Below, in pieces: positions 24,294 through 32,849 of a DNA stretch of 64,000 nt (position 1 is its first letter; each line of letters begins with the position of its first letter). The DNA lies in assembly GCF_003001815.1 (NCBI RefSeq), contig NZ_PVMZ01000007.1, positions 372,001 to 436,000 of the forward strand. Reading direction: 5' to 3'. Under the pieces are notes generated by a model. That model saw only the letters and a list, made by a program, of their open reading frames with translations, did no database searches and was not told the origin of the DNA. This DNA comes from Actinoplanes italicus (GTDB lineage: Bacteria; Actinomycetota; Actinomycetes; Mycobacteriales; Micromonosporaceae). The position numbers were made by a program, and so were the translations under genes.

Positions 24294-26585
24294 TCAGCCG
24301 CCCGAGGTGAGACGACGCCCGACTGCCGCGATCAGACGGTCCAGTTCGGAACCGAACGGGTTGTCGTGCACCAGGTAGGTCCAGGTGGCGCTCGGGCGTA
24401 CGATCTCGGCCCGGTCCGGCTCCCAGCCGTCGGCCAGGTCGACCTCTTCGAACGTCTCGATGGTCCGGGCCTCGACCTGGGTGAGCAGCTCCTGGAAGGC
24501 CGGGACGGCCGAGCGGTGGAACTCGTCGAGCGGGTCCAGCTTGCCCAGCGCGCGCAGGTGCACGCCCTCACGGACCTCCGACAGGTAGGCCAGGTGCTCG
24601 GCCCACAGACGGTCCAGGTGGAACAGCGCGATCGCCCGGGCCGCCTCGGACAGCACGTCCTCGTCGGTCTCCTTGGCCTTCTCCGCCGACTTCTCGAGCA
24701 GCATGATCGCGGCGACCTCGGAGGTCAGCAGCCGCTCGCGGCGCTCGGCCAGCAGCAGACGCTGCTGCTCGGTCACGACGCTGTACCGCCAGGTGTTCTT
24801 GTGGATCTCGTGGTTGACACCCTCGGCGACCCGCTGGGCGTGCTCCACGGCGTACTCGACCTGGGAGTCGTGCACGACGCCGTCGATGTCCATCCGCGGC
24901 GAGGCGGGCAGGATGTCACCGGCGTGCCGGAAGACCAGCTCGTCCTCGAGGCTCACGAAGAACACCGAGCGGCCCGGGTCGCCCTGCCGGCCGGCCCGGC
25001 CACGAAGCTGGTCGTCGACCCGGCGGCTGTCGTGCCGGCCGGAGCCGATGACGTAGAGCCCGCCCAGCTCGACGACCGCGTCGCGGTCCTTCTCGTCGCT
25101 GCCGCCCAGGCGGATGTCGACACCACGGCCCGCCATCTGGGTGGAGACGGTGACCGCGCCGAGCGCTCCCGCCTCCGCGATGATCGCGGCCTCCTCGGCG
25201 TCGTTCTTCGCGTTCAGGACGCTGCACGGGACACCGGCGTCGGCCAGCTGCTGGGCCAGGCGCTCGGACGCCTTCACGTCCAGCGTGCCGATCAGCACCG
25301 GGCGGCCCGACTCGTGCGCGATCTTGATCTCCTCGACCAGCGCCTCGTCGCGCATGTCGTGCGCCGAGTAGATCCGGTCGACGTCGTCCTCACGGATGTT
25401 CGGCGTGTTCGGCGGGATCACCGCGACCTCGAGCTTGAAGTACTCCCGGAGCTGCTCGCCGACGTGCACGGCGGTCGCCGTCATGCCGCAGGCCGTCTTG
25501 TACAGCGCGATGAACGCCTGGACGGTGATGGTGTTCAGCACCTCGCCCTCGGCGGTGGCGGACAGCCCCTCCTTGGCCTCCACGGCCGCCTGCAGGCCGT
25601 CCGGCCAGCGGCGGCGCTGGGCCACGCGGCCGCGCATCTCGTCGATCAGCTCGACACCGCCGTTGCGGACGATGTAGTCGACGTCGCGGCGCAGCAGGGC
25701 GTGCGCGTGCAGGGCCACGTTCACCGCGGACAGCTGCTCGACCTGGTCGTCGGCGTACAGGTCGACGCCGCCGAGCCGCTCCTCGACGTTCTTCAGGCCG
25801 TCCTCGGTGAAGGCCACCGACCGGCCGTCCTCGGCGACCTCGTAGTCCTTGCCCTTGCGCAGCTCACGGACCAGGGCGGCGGCCTCGTGCACCGGGTCGC
25901 TCTCGGCCGACGTGCTGCCGGCCAGGACCATCGGCACGCGGGCCTCGTCGATCAGGATCGAGTCGGCCTCGTCGACGATGCAGGTGGCCAGCTCACGCTG
26001 CACCCGGTCGGCCACGTCCGTGACCAGCTGGTCGCGCAGGTAGTCGAAGCCGGCCTCGCTCGTCGAGACATAGGTGACGTCGGCGGCGTACGCCTCCCGG
26101 CGCTCCTCCGGCGTCATCGACTCGGTCACCGACGCCACCGTGAGGCCGAGCAGCGTGTAGATCGGGCCCATCCACTCGGCGTCGCGCTTGGCGAGGTAGT
26201 CGTTGACGGTGAGGACGTGCACCGGGCCGTTGCCGAGACGGGTGTGGCCGTACGCCGCGACGGCGGCGGTGAGCGTCTTGCCCTCGCCGGTGGCCATCTC
26301 GGCGACCCGCTTGTCGAGCAGCGCCATGGCGCCGAGCAACTGGACGTCGTACGGCCGCTGGCTGATCGCGCGCCGCGCCGCCTCACGCCCGACGGCGCAG
26401 ATCTCGACGTAGTCGGTAGCCTCGCGCGCGGCTTCGGTCAGCGCCGCGTCGTCCTTCTCCTGCAGAGCCTCCTCGCGGGCCTCGATGGCGGCGAGCCGCT
26501 TCGACAGCGGGGCGAGGTCCACCGTCGTGCCCGGACGCTGGAGAAACTTGCGGAACCGGCTCTTCAGCCGCTGCGACACACCCAT
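24294..26585 (-). CDS. secA2: SecA2 accessory preprotein translocase ATPase
   Basis: A 763-residue SecA paralogue. Nucleotide-binding domain 1 has MATGEGKTLTA (Walker A) and VDEADSILIDEARVPMVLAG (DEAD-box and following motif). The preprotein-crosslinking, NBD2 (STQMAGRGVDIRLGG; GSGRHDSRRVDDQLRGRAGRQGDPG would be too long to give in full) and scaffold domains follow. It lacks the long C-terminal linker and zinc tail of the housekeeping SecA, and its length suits actinobacterial SecA2, which exports a subset of proteins. ATG at 26585 was preferred over a TTG three codons upstream. No secY2 or SecA2 substrate gene lies nearby. Confidence 0.93.
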   Translation of the reverse strand: MGVSQRLKSRFRKFLQRPGTTVDLAPLSKRLAAIEAREEALQEKDDAALTEAAREATDYVEICAVGREAARRAISQRPYDVQLLGAMALLDKRVAEMATGEGKTLTAAVAAYGHTRLGNGPVHVLTVNDYLAKRDAEWMGPIYTLLGLTVASVTESMTPEERREAYAADVTYVSTSEAGFDYLRDQLVTDVADRVQRELATCIVDEADSILIDEARVPMVLAGSTSAESDPVHEAAALVRELRKGKDYEVAEDGRSVAFTEDGLKNVEERLGGVDLYADDQVEQLSAVNVALHAHALLRRDVDYIVRNGGVELIDEMRGRVAQRRRWPDGLQAAVEAKEGLSATAEGEVLNTITVQAFIALYKTACGMTATAVHVGEQLREYFKLEVAVIPPNTPNIREDDVDRIYSAHDMRDEALVEEIKIAHESGRPVLIGTLDVKASERLAQQLADAGVPCSVLNAKNDAEEAAIIAEAGALGAVTVSTQMAGRGVDIRLGGSDEKDRDAVVELGGLYVIGSGRHDSRRVDDQLRGRAGRQGDPGRSVFFVSLEDELVFRHAGDILPASPRMDIDGVVHDSQVEYAVEHAQRVAEGVNHEIHKNTWRYSVVTEQQRLLLAERRERLLTSEVAAIMLLEKSAEKAKETDEDVLSEAARAIALFHLDRLWAEHLAYLSEVREGVHLRALGKLDPLDEFHRSAVPAFQELLTQVEARTIETFEEVDLADGWEPDRAEIVRPSATWTYLVHDNPFGSELDRLIAAVGRRLTSGG

Positions 26586-26642
26586 GGCGCGCAACGGTAC
26601 TGCATTTTGCCCGATCTCAGGCGACGGACTCCCACCGGACCG

Positions 26643-27728
26643 TCAGAACGTGATGACCGCCTGCAACTCACTCCGGCGGCGCTCGGCGAGATCGGTGAGA
26701 AGTGTGGGCGCCTCGTCGAACGGCACCATTGCGGTGACCAGGTGTTTCCGGATCGCGTCACCGTCGGTGTGGAGCAGGTCCAGAGTGGCGGCGGAGAGCC
26801 GTTCCCGGTCCCAGGCGTGTGCCAGCCCGCGCGGAACCCGGCCGATCTGGGCGCAGCGCACGCCGAGGCCGTTGTGGTGGAACTCCTCGCCGAGCCGGAC
26901 CTCGTCAGCGCCGCCGGGGTAGAACGCCAGGTCGATCACGGTGCCCTGCGGGCGCAGGAGCCGCAGCGCCAGGTGCAGGGCGGCGGCCTGGCCACGGCAC
27001 TGGAAGACGACGTCGGCGCCCCGGTCGCCGTCGGCGTGCCGCCAGCGGGTCTTGAGCGTGACCGCGGCGTCGCCGCTCTCCGGGTCGAGGGTGTCGAGGC
27101 CGAGAGCGCGGGCCACGTCGCGGCGTGCCGGGGTCGGGTCCACCACGACCACCGAGGCGGCGCCGTGCGCGCGGGCGAACAGAGCGGTGAGCAGGCCGAC
27201 CACGCCGGCGCCGACCACCGCGACCCGGCAGCCGGCCACGCCGTCGGACAGCGAGCGGACCGCCGGGCCGAACCGGTCGGCGGCCGCGTGCAGCAGCCCG
27301 TTGGCGCAGATCGGCCCCATGTGCGCGACGTAGACGCCGAGCACCGGGTCGAGCCCGCCGGGCAGCGGGACGACCCGGTCGCGCAGCGGGTCGGCGAGGT
27401 AGCCGGTGCGGTGTCCGTACGTCATCGCCACGACCGTGCCGTCCGGGACGGCCGGGGTGCGGCTGCGCTCGACGCGGGCGACCTCCATGTAGCCGAGCCG
27501 GGTCACCGGGTACGCCCGCTCGGGCGGGGCGCCGAAGAGGCCGAGCACCGGGTCGAAGCCCGCGTGCAGGGCCGGGTTGGTGCCCTTCAGGAACGTCAGC
27601 TCGGTGCCGGCGGAGACCCCGCTGAACAGGGTGCGGGCGTGGAAGCCACCGTCCGGCACGTCGGCGTCGGGCACGTCGACGATCTCCACGCGGCCCTGCG
27701 CGGCGACGATCAGGTTGCGGTCAGGCAC
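26643..27728 (-). CDS. Medium-chain dehydrogenase without the catalytic zinc motif
   Basis: A 361-residue MDR-superfamily oxidoreductase. The Rossmann fold is clear (GCRVAVVGAGVVGLLTALFA; VVVVDPTPARRDVARALGL). The N-terminal catalytic domain has no GHE-x2-G zinc motif (PVTRLGYMEVARVERS at that place), so the metal is probably absent and the exact reaction cannot be predicted. It starts at GTG 27728 within the last 8 bases of the Gfo/Idh/MocA gene, so both are one operon. The neighbouring oxidoreductase and the divergent sugar-transferase genes suggest sugar or polyol metabolism. Confidence 0.82.
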   Translation of the reverse strand: MPDRNLIVAAQGRVEIVDVPDADVPDGGFHARTLFSGVSAGTELTFLKGTNPALHAGFDPVLGLFGAPPERAYPVTRLGYMEVARVERSRTPAVPDGTVVAMTYGHRTGYLADPLRDRVVPLPGGLDPVLGVYVAHMGPICANGLLHAAADRFGPAVRSLSDGVAGCRVAVVGAGVVGLLTALFARAHGAASVVVVDPTPARRDVARALGLDTLDPESGDAAVTLKTRWRHADGDRGADVVFQCRGQAAALHLALRLLRPQGTVIDLAFYPGGADEVRLGEEFHHNGLGVRCAQIGRVPRGLAHAWDRERLSAATLDLLHTDGDAIRKHLVTAMVPFDEAPTLLTDLAERRRSELQAVITF

Positions 27729-28695
27729 GGACGACTCCGGGGGTCACGGCACGGCCCTCGGCCGCGGATTGGGCGACGGCAAGGGCCAATTCGTGGGTAC
27801 GGAGGGCCTCGGCGTACGGCACACGGATGTCGTCGTCCTCGCCCCGCACGGCACGCACGAACGCCCGGTCCACCGCCACGTGCCCGTCCACCGGATCGCA
27901 GGTGACGGTCTCGGCACGGTCGCCGTCGCGGATCACCAGCTCGGTCTCGGTCAGGGCCAGGGCCAGCCCGTCGGCGTAGACCTCCAGCCCGGCCCGCTGC
28001 TTCCAGCCGAGCACGCAGGTGGCCGCCAGGGTCCCGACCGCGCCGCTCGCGAACCGCAGCACCGCGGTGGTGGCGCCGTCCACATCCGCGCCGTCGACCG
28101 GTGGCGGTGTCCCGTTGCCGTAGGCGAACACCTCGTCCACCTCGCCGGCCAGGTGCCGGGCCAGGTCGAGCACGTGCGCGGCCTGCTCGACGACCGGGCC
28201 GCCGGAGCGCCCGCCGATCGGCCACCAGGCCACCGGCGGCACCTTGTCCAGCCAGGACCCGGTGAGCAGCCGGACCGGCCGCCCGGCCAGCACCTCCCGG
28301 GCCCTCTCCACCACGGGCAGGTAACGCCAGTGGTGGCCGACCGCGGTGAGCACCTTGCCGGTCTCGATCTGTGCGGCGAGCTCCGAGGCGATGCCGTGGT
28401 TGATCGCGATCGGCTTCTCCACGAACATCGGCAGCCCGGCCGCGAGGACGGCCCGTTCGGCGTCGCCGTGGGCGAACGGCGGCACACAGACGTAAACGGC
28501 GTCCGGCCGGTCGGCGAGCAGGTCGTCGACGGTGGCGTACGCCCGGCCGCCGTGCTGTCCGGCGAGGCGCTCGGCGGCCTCGGGCACGACGTCGGTGACA
28601 CCGCTGACCGTCACTCCGGGCAGTCCCGACAGCACGCGGGCGTGCCGGGCCGCGACGCCGCCCGCACCGATCAGGCCGATTCTCGTGGTGGTCAT
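27721..28695 (-). CDS. Gfo/Idh/MocA family oxidoreductase
   Basis: A 324-residue NAD(P)-dependent sugar-type oxidoreductase. N-terminal Rossmann motif RIGLIGAGGVAARHARVL, then PMFVEKPIAINHG (the EKP motif carrying the catalytic Lys), followed by the C-terminal alpha/beta domain. The ATG at 28695 follows an AGGGGAG ribosome site. It overlaps the MDR gene by 8 bp and is divergent from gpgS (155-bp gap). The substrate is probably a sugar, inositol or sugar nucleotide; not decidable from sequence. Confidence 0.88.
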   Translation of the reverse strand: MTTTRIGLIGAGGVAARHARVLSGLPGVTVSGVTDVVPEAAERLAGQHGGRAYATVDDLLADRPDAVYVCVPPFAHGDAERAVLAAGLPMFVEKPIAINHGIASELAAQIETGKVLTAVGHHWRYLPVVERAREVLAGRPVRLLTGSWLDKVPPVAWWPIGGRSGGPVVEQAAHVLDLARHLAGEVDEVFAYGNGTPPPVDGADVDGATTAVLRFASGAVGTLAATCVLGWKQRAGLEVYADGLALALTETELVIRDGDRAETVTCDPVDGHVAVDRAFVRAVRGEDDDIRVPYAEALRTHELALAVAQSAAEGRAVTPGVVRA

Positions 28696-28850
28696 GCGCT
28701 CCCCTGTCCCTCGTCGGCCGGTTCTGTAACCGTCCCCGAGAATGCCAAACATCGATGCGGGAGGGATTCGTCACGCTCCAGGGGGATTGATCACGGTCGA
28801 ACGCGGGAATGGGGGCGGAGCCGGCAAGATCGCGCAACTGGGGGTAGCGG

Positions 28851-29849
28851 ATGTGGCACTCGCACGCGAACACCTCGCCCGTCGTCGAGGCATGGACGAC
28901 CTACCGGACCGGTCACGCCGGTCGATGGACACCCGAGGCCCTGCTCGCCGCGAAGGGCCGTGACCGGGTCAGCGTCGTCATTCCGGCCCGCAACGAGGAG
29001 GCCACCATCGGCGCGATCGTCGCGACGATCCGCCGCGACCTGGTCGAACACGTGCCTCTGGTGGACGAGATCCTGGTGGTGGACTCCCGTTCCACCGACG
29101 CCACCGCGGAGGTGGCCCGCCGGGCCGGCGCCCGGGTGGTCAGCCAGGACCGGATGACCCGCGGACTGCCCCGGATGGAGGGCAAGGGCGACGCGCTGTG
29201 GGCCGGGCTCGCGGCCACCACCGGTGACCTGGTCGCGTTCGTCGACGGCGACCTGCACGAGTTCTCGTCGCACTTCGTGACCGGGCTGCTCGGCCCGATG
29301 CTCACCGATCAGTCGGTCGAGTTCGTGAAGGGCTTCTACCACCGGCCGCTGAACGGGCCGGTGAGCGTGGAGGCCGACGGCGGCGGGCGGGTCACCGAAC
29401 TCGCGGCCCGGCCCCTGATCAACCTGTTCTTCCCGGAACTCGCCGGATTCGTGCAGCCGCTCGCCGGTGAGTACGCGGGACGCCGCCGGACCCTGGAGCG
29501 GGTGCCGTTCGTCTCCGGCTACGGCGTCGAGATCGGCATGCTGATCGACCTCGTGGACCTCGTCGGCCTGGACGCGCTCGCCCAGGTGGACCTGGGTGAG
29601 CGCAAGCACCGGCACCAGAGCAGCGAGGCGCTCGGTCGGATGGCCGCGCAGATCATGGTGACCGCCTGGTCGCGGATGTACCGGCGCGGGCTGGCCACCG
29701 AGCCGCTGCCACCGTCCACCCTGCTCACCCAGTTCCGCCGCGGCGGGCACGACGCGCTGCCCAACCTGGACCGGGAGATCGCGGTCACCGAGACCGCCGT
29801 GACCGAGCGGCCGCCGCTGGCCTCCCTCCGTAGCGCGGTGGCGGCATGA
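28851..29849 (+). CDS. gpgS: Glucosyl-3-phosphoglycerate synthase
   Basis: A 332-residue GT-A glycosyltransferase that transfers glucose from an NDP-glucose to 3-phosphoglycerate, the first step towards glucosylglycerate and methylglucose lipopolysaccharide. Key parts: VSVVIPARNEEATIGAIV (nucleotide-sugar binding), EILVVDSRSTDATAEVARRA, VAFVDGDLHEF (metal-binding D-x-D), FVKGFYHRPL and RVPFVSGYGVEIGMLID, all typical of GpgS. ATG at 28851 with a GGGGGTAGCGG site. It is co-transcribed with the GT4 gene through the coupled junction at 29846-29926. A matching gpgP phosphatase is not in this window. Confidence 0.93.
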   Translation: MWHSHANTSPVVEAWTTYRTGHAGRWTPEALLAAKGRDRVSVVIPARNEEATIGAIVATIRRDLVEHVPLVDEILVVDSRSTDATAEVARRAGARVVSQDRMTRGLPRMEGKGDALWAGLAATTGDLVAFVDGDLHEFSSHFVTGLLGPMLTDQSVEFVKGFYHRPLNGPVSVEADGGGRVTELAARPLINLFFPELAGFVQPLAGEYAGRRRTLERVPFVSGYGVEIGMLIDLVDLVGLDALAQVDLGERKHRHQSSEALGRMAAQIMVTAWSRMYRRGLATEPLPPSTLLTQFRRGGHDALPNLDREIAVTETAVTERPPLASLRSAVAA

Positions 29850-29926
29850 GCGAGCTCGCGAGCGAATCATCGGGCACAGGTGAAAACTCGTGCCGACGCC
29901 GGAGCGAAGCGGAGGTGGCGGCATGA
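29846..29926 (+). repeat. Coupling-preserving mini-ORF at the gpgS-GT4 junction
   Basis: The GTGGCGGCATGAG sequence that ends gpgS is repeated 77 bp further on at the start of the next gene. Between them lies a 26-codon frame (MSELASESSGTGENSCRRRS...), whose ATG overlaps the gpgS stop and whose TGA overlaps the next ATG (both ATGA). The GCGAGCTCGC palindrome near its start and GGAGCGAAGCGGAG near its end suggest a defined inserted element. Confidence 0.75.
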
Positions 29927-31023
29927 GGGTCCTGATGAACGCCGGGCCGTGGCTGGCCGTGCCGCCGGCCGGGTACGGCGGCATCGAGAACGTCGTCGCC
30001 ACGCTGATCCCGGAGCTGCGCGCGCTCGGTGTCCAGGTGGTGCTCGCCAGCGTCGGCGAGAGCACGGTCGAGACCGACGGGCGGGTGTCGGTCTTCGAGC
30101 GGGGCCAGTTCGCGCAGATCCAGCGGCCCTACAACCAGGCGGTCGGCGTCGTCCAGGCGCATCAGCACGCGGTGACCCGGGCGGTCGCCGGCGGCGGGTT
30201 CGACGTGATCCACGACCACGTCGAGGCGGCCGGGCTGGTCACCGCCGCGTCCCTCGGTGACGGCGCGCCGCCGGTGCTCCACACCCTGCACTGGGACCTG
30301 CACAAACACCCCGAGCTGTACGGGACCTTCGACGGCGGCGGCCGGGTCCGGGTCAACGGCGTGTCCGCGTCGCAGCTCGCCCGCGCCCCGGAGGCGCTGC
30401 GCCGGCACTCGATCGGCCACGTCCACCTGGCCACACCCCTGGCCGCCCAGCCCGTCCCGGAGGTGAGCCGGGGGTCGTACGCCGTCGTCCTGGGTCGTAT
30501 CTTCCCGGGCAAGGGGCAGGACCTCGCGGCACGGCTGGCGCACGAGCACGGGTTCGATCTCGTGCTGGCGGGGCCGGTCGGGCCGTACCGCAACGCCGCC
30601 GAGCTCGCCCTCGCCGACCGGGAGAATCCGGATGTGCGTTTCTGGGACGAGCAGGTGGCGCCGCACGTCGACGGGACGCGGGTGCGCTGGATCGGCACGG
30701 TGACCGGCCGCGACCGGGACCTGCTGGTGGCCGGCGCCCGCGCCGCGCTCTTCCCGCTGCGCTGGGAGGAACCGGGCGGCACCGCCGTGGTGGAGTCGCT
30801 GGCGCTGGGGACGCCGGTCGTCGGGATGGCCCGGGGCTGCCTGCCCGAGCTGATCGACGACGGCGTGACGGGGCTGCTCACCGACGACGAGGACGCCCTC
30901 GGCGAGCTGATGAACAAGGCCGGCGCCGTGGACCCGGGTGTCTGCCGGGCGGAGGCGGAGCGCCGTTTCAGCCCCGCGGTCATGGCCGCCGCATATCTGG
31001 ACCTGTACGAACGGCTCTGTTGA
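29923..31023 (+). CDS. GT4-family glycosyltransferase
   Basis: A 366-residue GT-B retaining glycosyltransferase. It starts MRVLMNAGPWLAVPPAGYGG (acceptor domain, PPAGYGGIE is a common GT4 N-terminal motif), with a second Rossmann domain and the E-x7-E donor motif in EEPGGTAVVESLALGTPVVG. The C-terminal residues RRFSPAVMAAAYLDLYE complete the fold. No signal peptide or membrane segment is visible. The start uses the last ATG of the coupled junction with gpgS. It probably acts on a small acceptor in the same compatible-solute or glycan pathway, but acceptor and donor are unknown. Confidence 0.88.
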   Translation: MRVLMNAGPWLAVPPAGYGGIENVVATLIPELRALGVQVVLASVGESTVETDGRVSVFERGQFAQIQRPYNQAVGVVQAHQHAVTRAVAGGGFDVIHDHVEAAGLVTAASLGDGAPPVLHTLHWDLHKHPELYGTFDGGGRVRVNGVSASQLARAPEALRRHSIGHVHLATPLAAQPVPEVSRGSYAVVLGRIFPGKGQDLAARLAHEHGFDLVLAGPVGPYRNAAELALADRENPDVRFWDEQVAPHVDGTRVRWIGTVTGRDRDLLVAGARAALFPLRWEEPGGTAVVESLALGTPVVGMARGCLPELIDDGVTGLLTDDEDALGELMNKAGAVDPGVCRAEAERRFSPAVMAAAYLDLYERLC

Positions 31024-31104
31024 CGTTTGCCCCCGGCGGACGCCGGGCACCCCTGTGCCTGACGTCCGCCGGGCGTCCGGCGCGGTCCGCGGGGAGGGAG
31101 ACGC

Positions 31105-31845
31105 ATGCCCAGCCAGCTCGTGTGCCGGCCGGTGCGGGACCTTCCGGTGGCGGTGCTCCGCATCAGCGGCACCCTGGACCACATCACCGGTGGTGCGCTC
31201 GGTGCGGCGGTACGCCGCAGCCTGTCGGTGCAGCCGGCGAAGGTGCTGCTCGATGTGACCCGATTACGCGTCGGCGACCCGGTGGCCCTGTCCGGGCTTG
31301 GCGCCGTGGTCTGTCAGGCCGAGGAGTTCCCGGCCGTGCCGATCGTGGTGTGCGGCGCCGACCCGCCCACCCTCGAGGCGCTCGCCGCCGACCGGGGCTG
31401 CGCGGGTCTCACGCTCGCTGACGATTGTGACAAAGCGCTCGCCGAGGCCGAGGCCCTGCCCGGCACCCCCTCGCTACGGGTCCGCCTGCGGCCGGTGCCG
31501 GAGGCCTGCCGGCAGGTACGTCACCTGGTAACCCAGGCGTGCACCGCCTGGCAGCGCACCGATGTGACGGCGACGGCGACACTGGTCGCCACCGAACTCG
31601 TCGCGAACGTGGTCCGGCACGCGCACACCACGATGGAGTTCACCCTCGGGCTGCGCGACGGCCGCCTGATCCTGGCGGTGCGCGATCGCAGCCGCGTGCT
31701 GCCCCGCACGCTCGACCCGGCCGTCACCGACGCGGGCGGGCGCGGTCTGCGGCTGGTCCGCGACCTCACCGACACGTGGGGAGTATTGCCGGTCTCCGAC
31801 GGTAAGGTGGTCTGGACACAGCTCACCACCGGAGCCGCCGTGTGA
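31105..31845 (+). CDS. STAS-HATPase fusion (anti-sigma antagonist/anti-sigma type)
   Basis: A 246-residue protein with an N-terminal STAS-like half (VAVLRISGTLDHITGGALGA; VLLDVTRLRVGDPVALSGLG) and a C-terminal RsbW-like ATPase (TATLVATELVANVVRHAHTT; GGRGLRLVRDLTDTWGV). The STAS position that carries the switch Ser/Thr (D-S-S/T-G) is VGDPVALSG here, so regulation by phosphorylation is doubtful. The ATPase N-box and G-box are intact. It may inhibit a sigma factor or an STAS partner. It overlaps the CheB gene by 4 bp (GTGA) and has a paralogue at 34741. Confidence 0.88.
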   Translation: MPSQLVCRPVRDLPVAVLRISGTLDHITGGALGAAVRRSLSVQPAKVLLDVTRLRVGDPVALSGLGAVVCQAEEFPAVPIVVCGADPPTLEALAADRGCAGLTLADDCDKALAEAEALPGTPSLRVRLRPVPEACRQVRHLVTQACTAWQRTDVTATATLVATELVANVVRHAHTTMEFTLGLRDGRLILAVRDRSRVLPRTLDPAVTDAGGRGLRLVRDLTDTWGVLPVSDGKVVWTQLTTGAAV

Positions 31846-32828
31846 CCGAGCCCGCACCTGCCGAGCGCCGGGACCTGATCGCCGTCGGTGCCTCCGCAGG
31901 CGGCGTGGAAGCTCTGCGCGCCCTGGTCGGCGGGCTGCCTCCGGCGTACCCCGGAACTCTTCTGGTCGTGTTGCACATGCCGCGCTCCGCGCCGAGCGCC
32001 CTTCCCGGCATCCTGTCGCGCAGCGGTCCTCTCCCGGCGACCGCCGCCCGCGACGGTGAGCCGGTGGCCGCCGGACGGATCTACGTCGCCCCGGCCGACC
32101 ATCATCTCCTGCTGATGGACGGCCACCTGCAACTGAGCCGGGGACCCACCGAGAACGGGCACCGCCCGGCCGTCGACCCGCTGTTCCGCTCGGTGGCCCG
32201 GGCCGCCGGGCGACGGGCCGTCGGGGTGGTGCTGTCCGGTTCCCGCGACGACGGCGCGGCCGGGCTGGCCGTGATCGCCGCGCGCGGCGGCGCCACCATC
32301 GTGCAGGAGCCGCAGGATGCCCTGCACCCGTGGATGCCGCGGGCCGCCCTGAATGCGGTCGAGGTCCACCACGTGGTGCCGGCCGCCAAGATCGGACCCC
32401 TGCTCGGTGAGATCACCGCGACGACGCTGGCACCGGCTTCCGCCCTGGGGCCCGACCCCCTGCTCGACGCCGAGGTCGCCGTGTCGGAATTCGTTCCGCT
32501 GAGCTCGGACCAGTTCGCGCCTCCGGCCGGTTTCGGCTGCCCCACCTGCGGCGGCAGCCTGTTCCAGATCGAGGAGCGGCCGATCCCGCGGTTCCGCTGC
32601 CGGGTCGGCCATGCCTGGTCACCGGAGACCCTCCTCGACGAGCAGGCCGAGGTGCTGGAGGGCGCGCTCTGGATGGCGTTGCGCGCGTTGCGGGAGAAGG
32701 CGGAGCTGAGCCGGCGGATGGCCGCCGGGGGCCGCGACCACTTCCTGGAGCGGGCCGAGGAGGCCGAGGCAGCGGCCGCCACACTCGGTGAGCTGATCGC
32801 CCGTCTCGGTGCCACCGCCACGAATTGA
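31842..32828 (+). CDS. CheB-type methylesterase domain protein with zinc-ribbon tail
   Basis: A 328-residue protein. Residues 8-190 form a CheB methylesterase with catalytic Ser18 (VGASAGG), His45 (VVLHMP) and Asp136 (SGSRDDGA). There is no receiver domain. Residues 230-260 carry GCPTCGGSLFQ and FRCRVGHAWSP, a CxxC...CxxxH zinc-binding motif seen in CheB/CheR-type sensory proteins outside flagellar chemotaxis. A helical tail follows. The start is GTG at 31842. With the CheR protein next door it probably tunes a non-chemotaxis signalling pathway, since no flagellar or MCP genes are near. Confidence 0.9.
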   Translation: MTEPAPAERRDLIAVGASAGGVEALRALVGGLPPAYPGTLLVVLHMPRSAPSALPGILSRSGPLPATAARDGEPVAAGRIYVAPADHHLLLMDGHLQLSRGPTENGHRPAVDPLFRSVARAAGRRAVGVVLSGSRDDGAAGLAVIAARGGATIVQEPQDALHPWMPRAALNAVEVHHVVPAAKIGPLLGEITATTLAPASALGPDPLLDAEVAVSEFVPLSSDQFAPPAGFGCPTCGGSLFQIEERPIPRFRCRVGHAWSPETLLDEQAEVLEGALWMALRALREKAELSRRMAAGGRDHFLERAEEAEAAAATLGELIARLGATATN

Positions 32829-32849
32829 CGTGCGGTAGCGTTCCGGATC

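Noticed and set aside
24132..27905. A long open frame of more than 1,200 codons on the plus strand opposite secA2 and the dehydrogenase
   Set aside because: It mirrors real, well-recognised leftward genes; high GC content keeps the reverse frame open. Its protein has no family features and is rich in Arg, Gly, Val, as shadows are.
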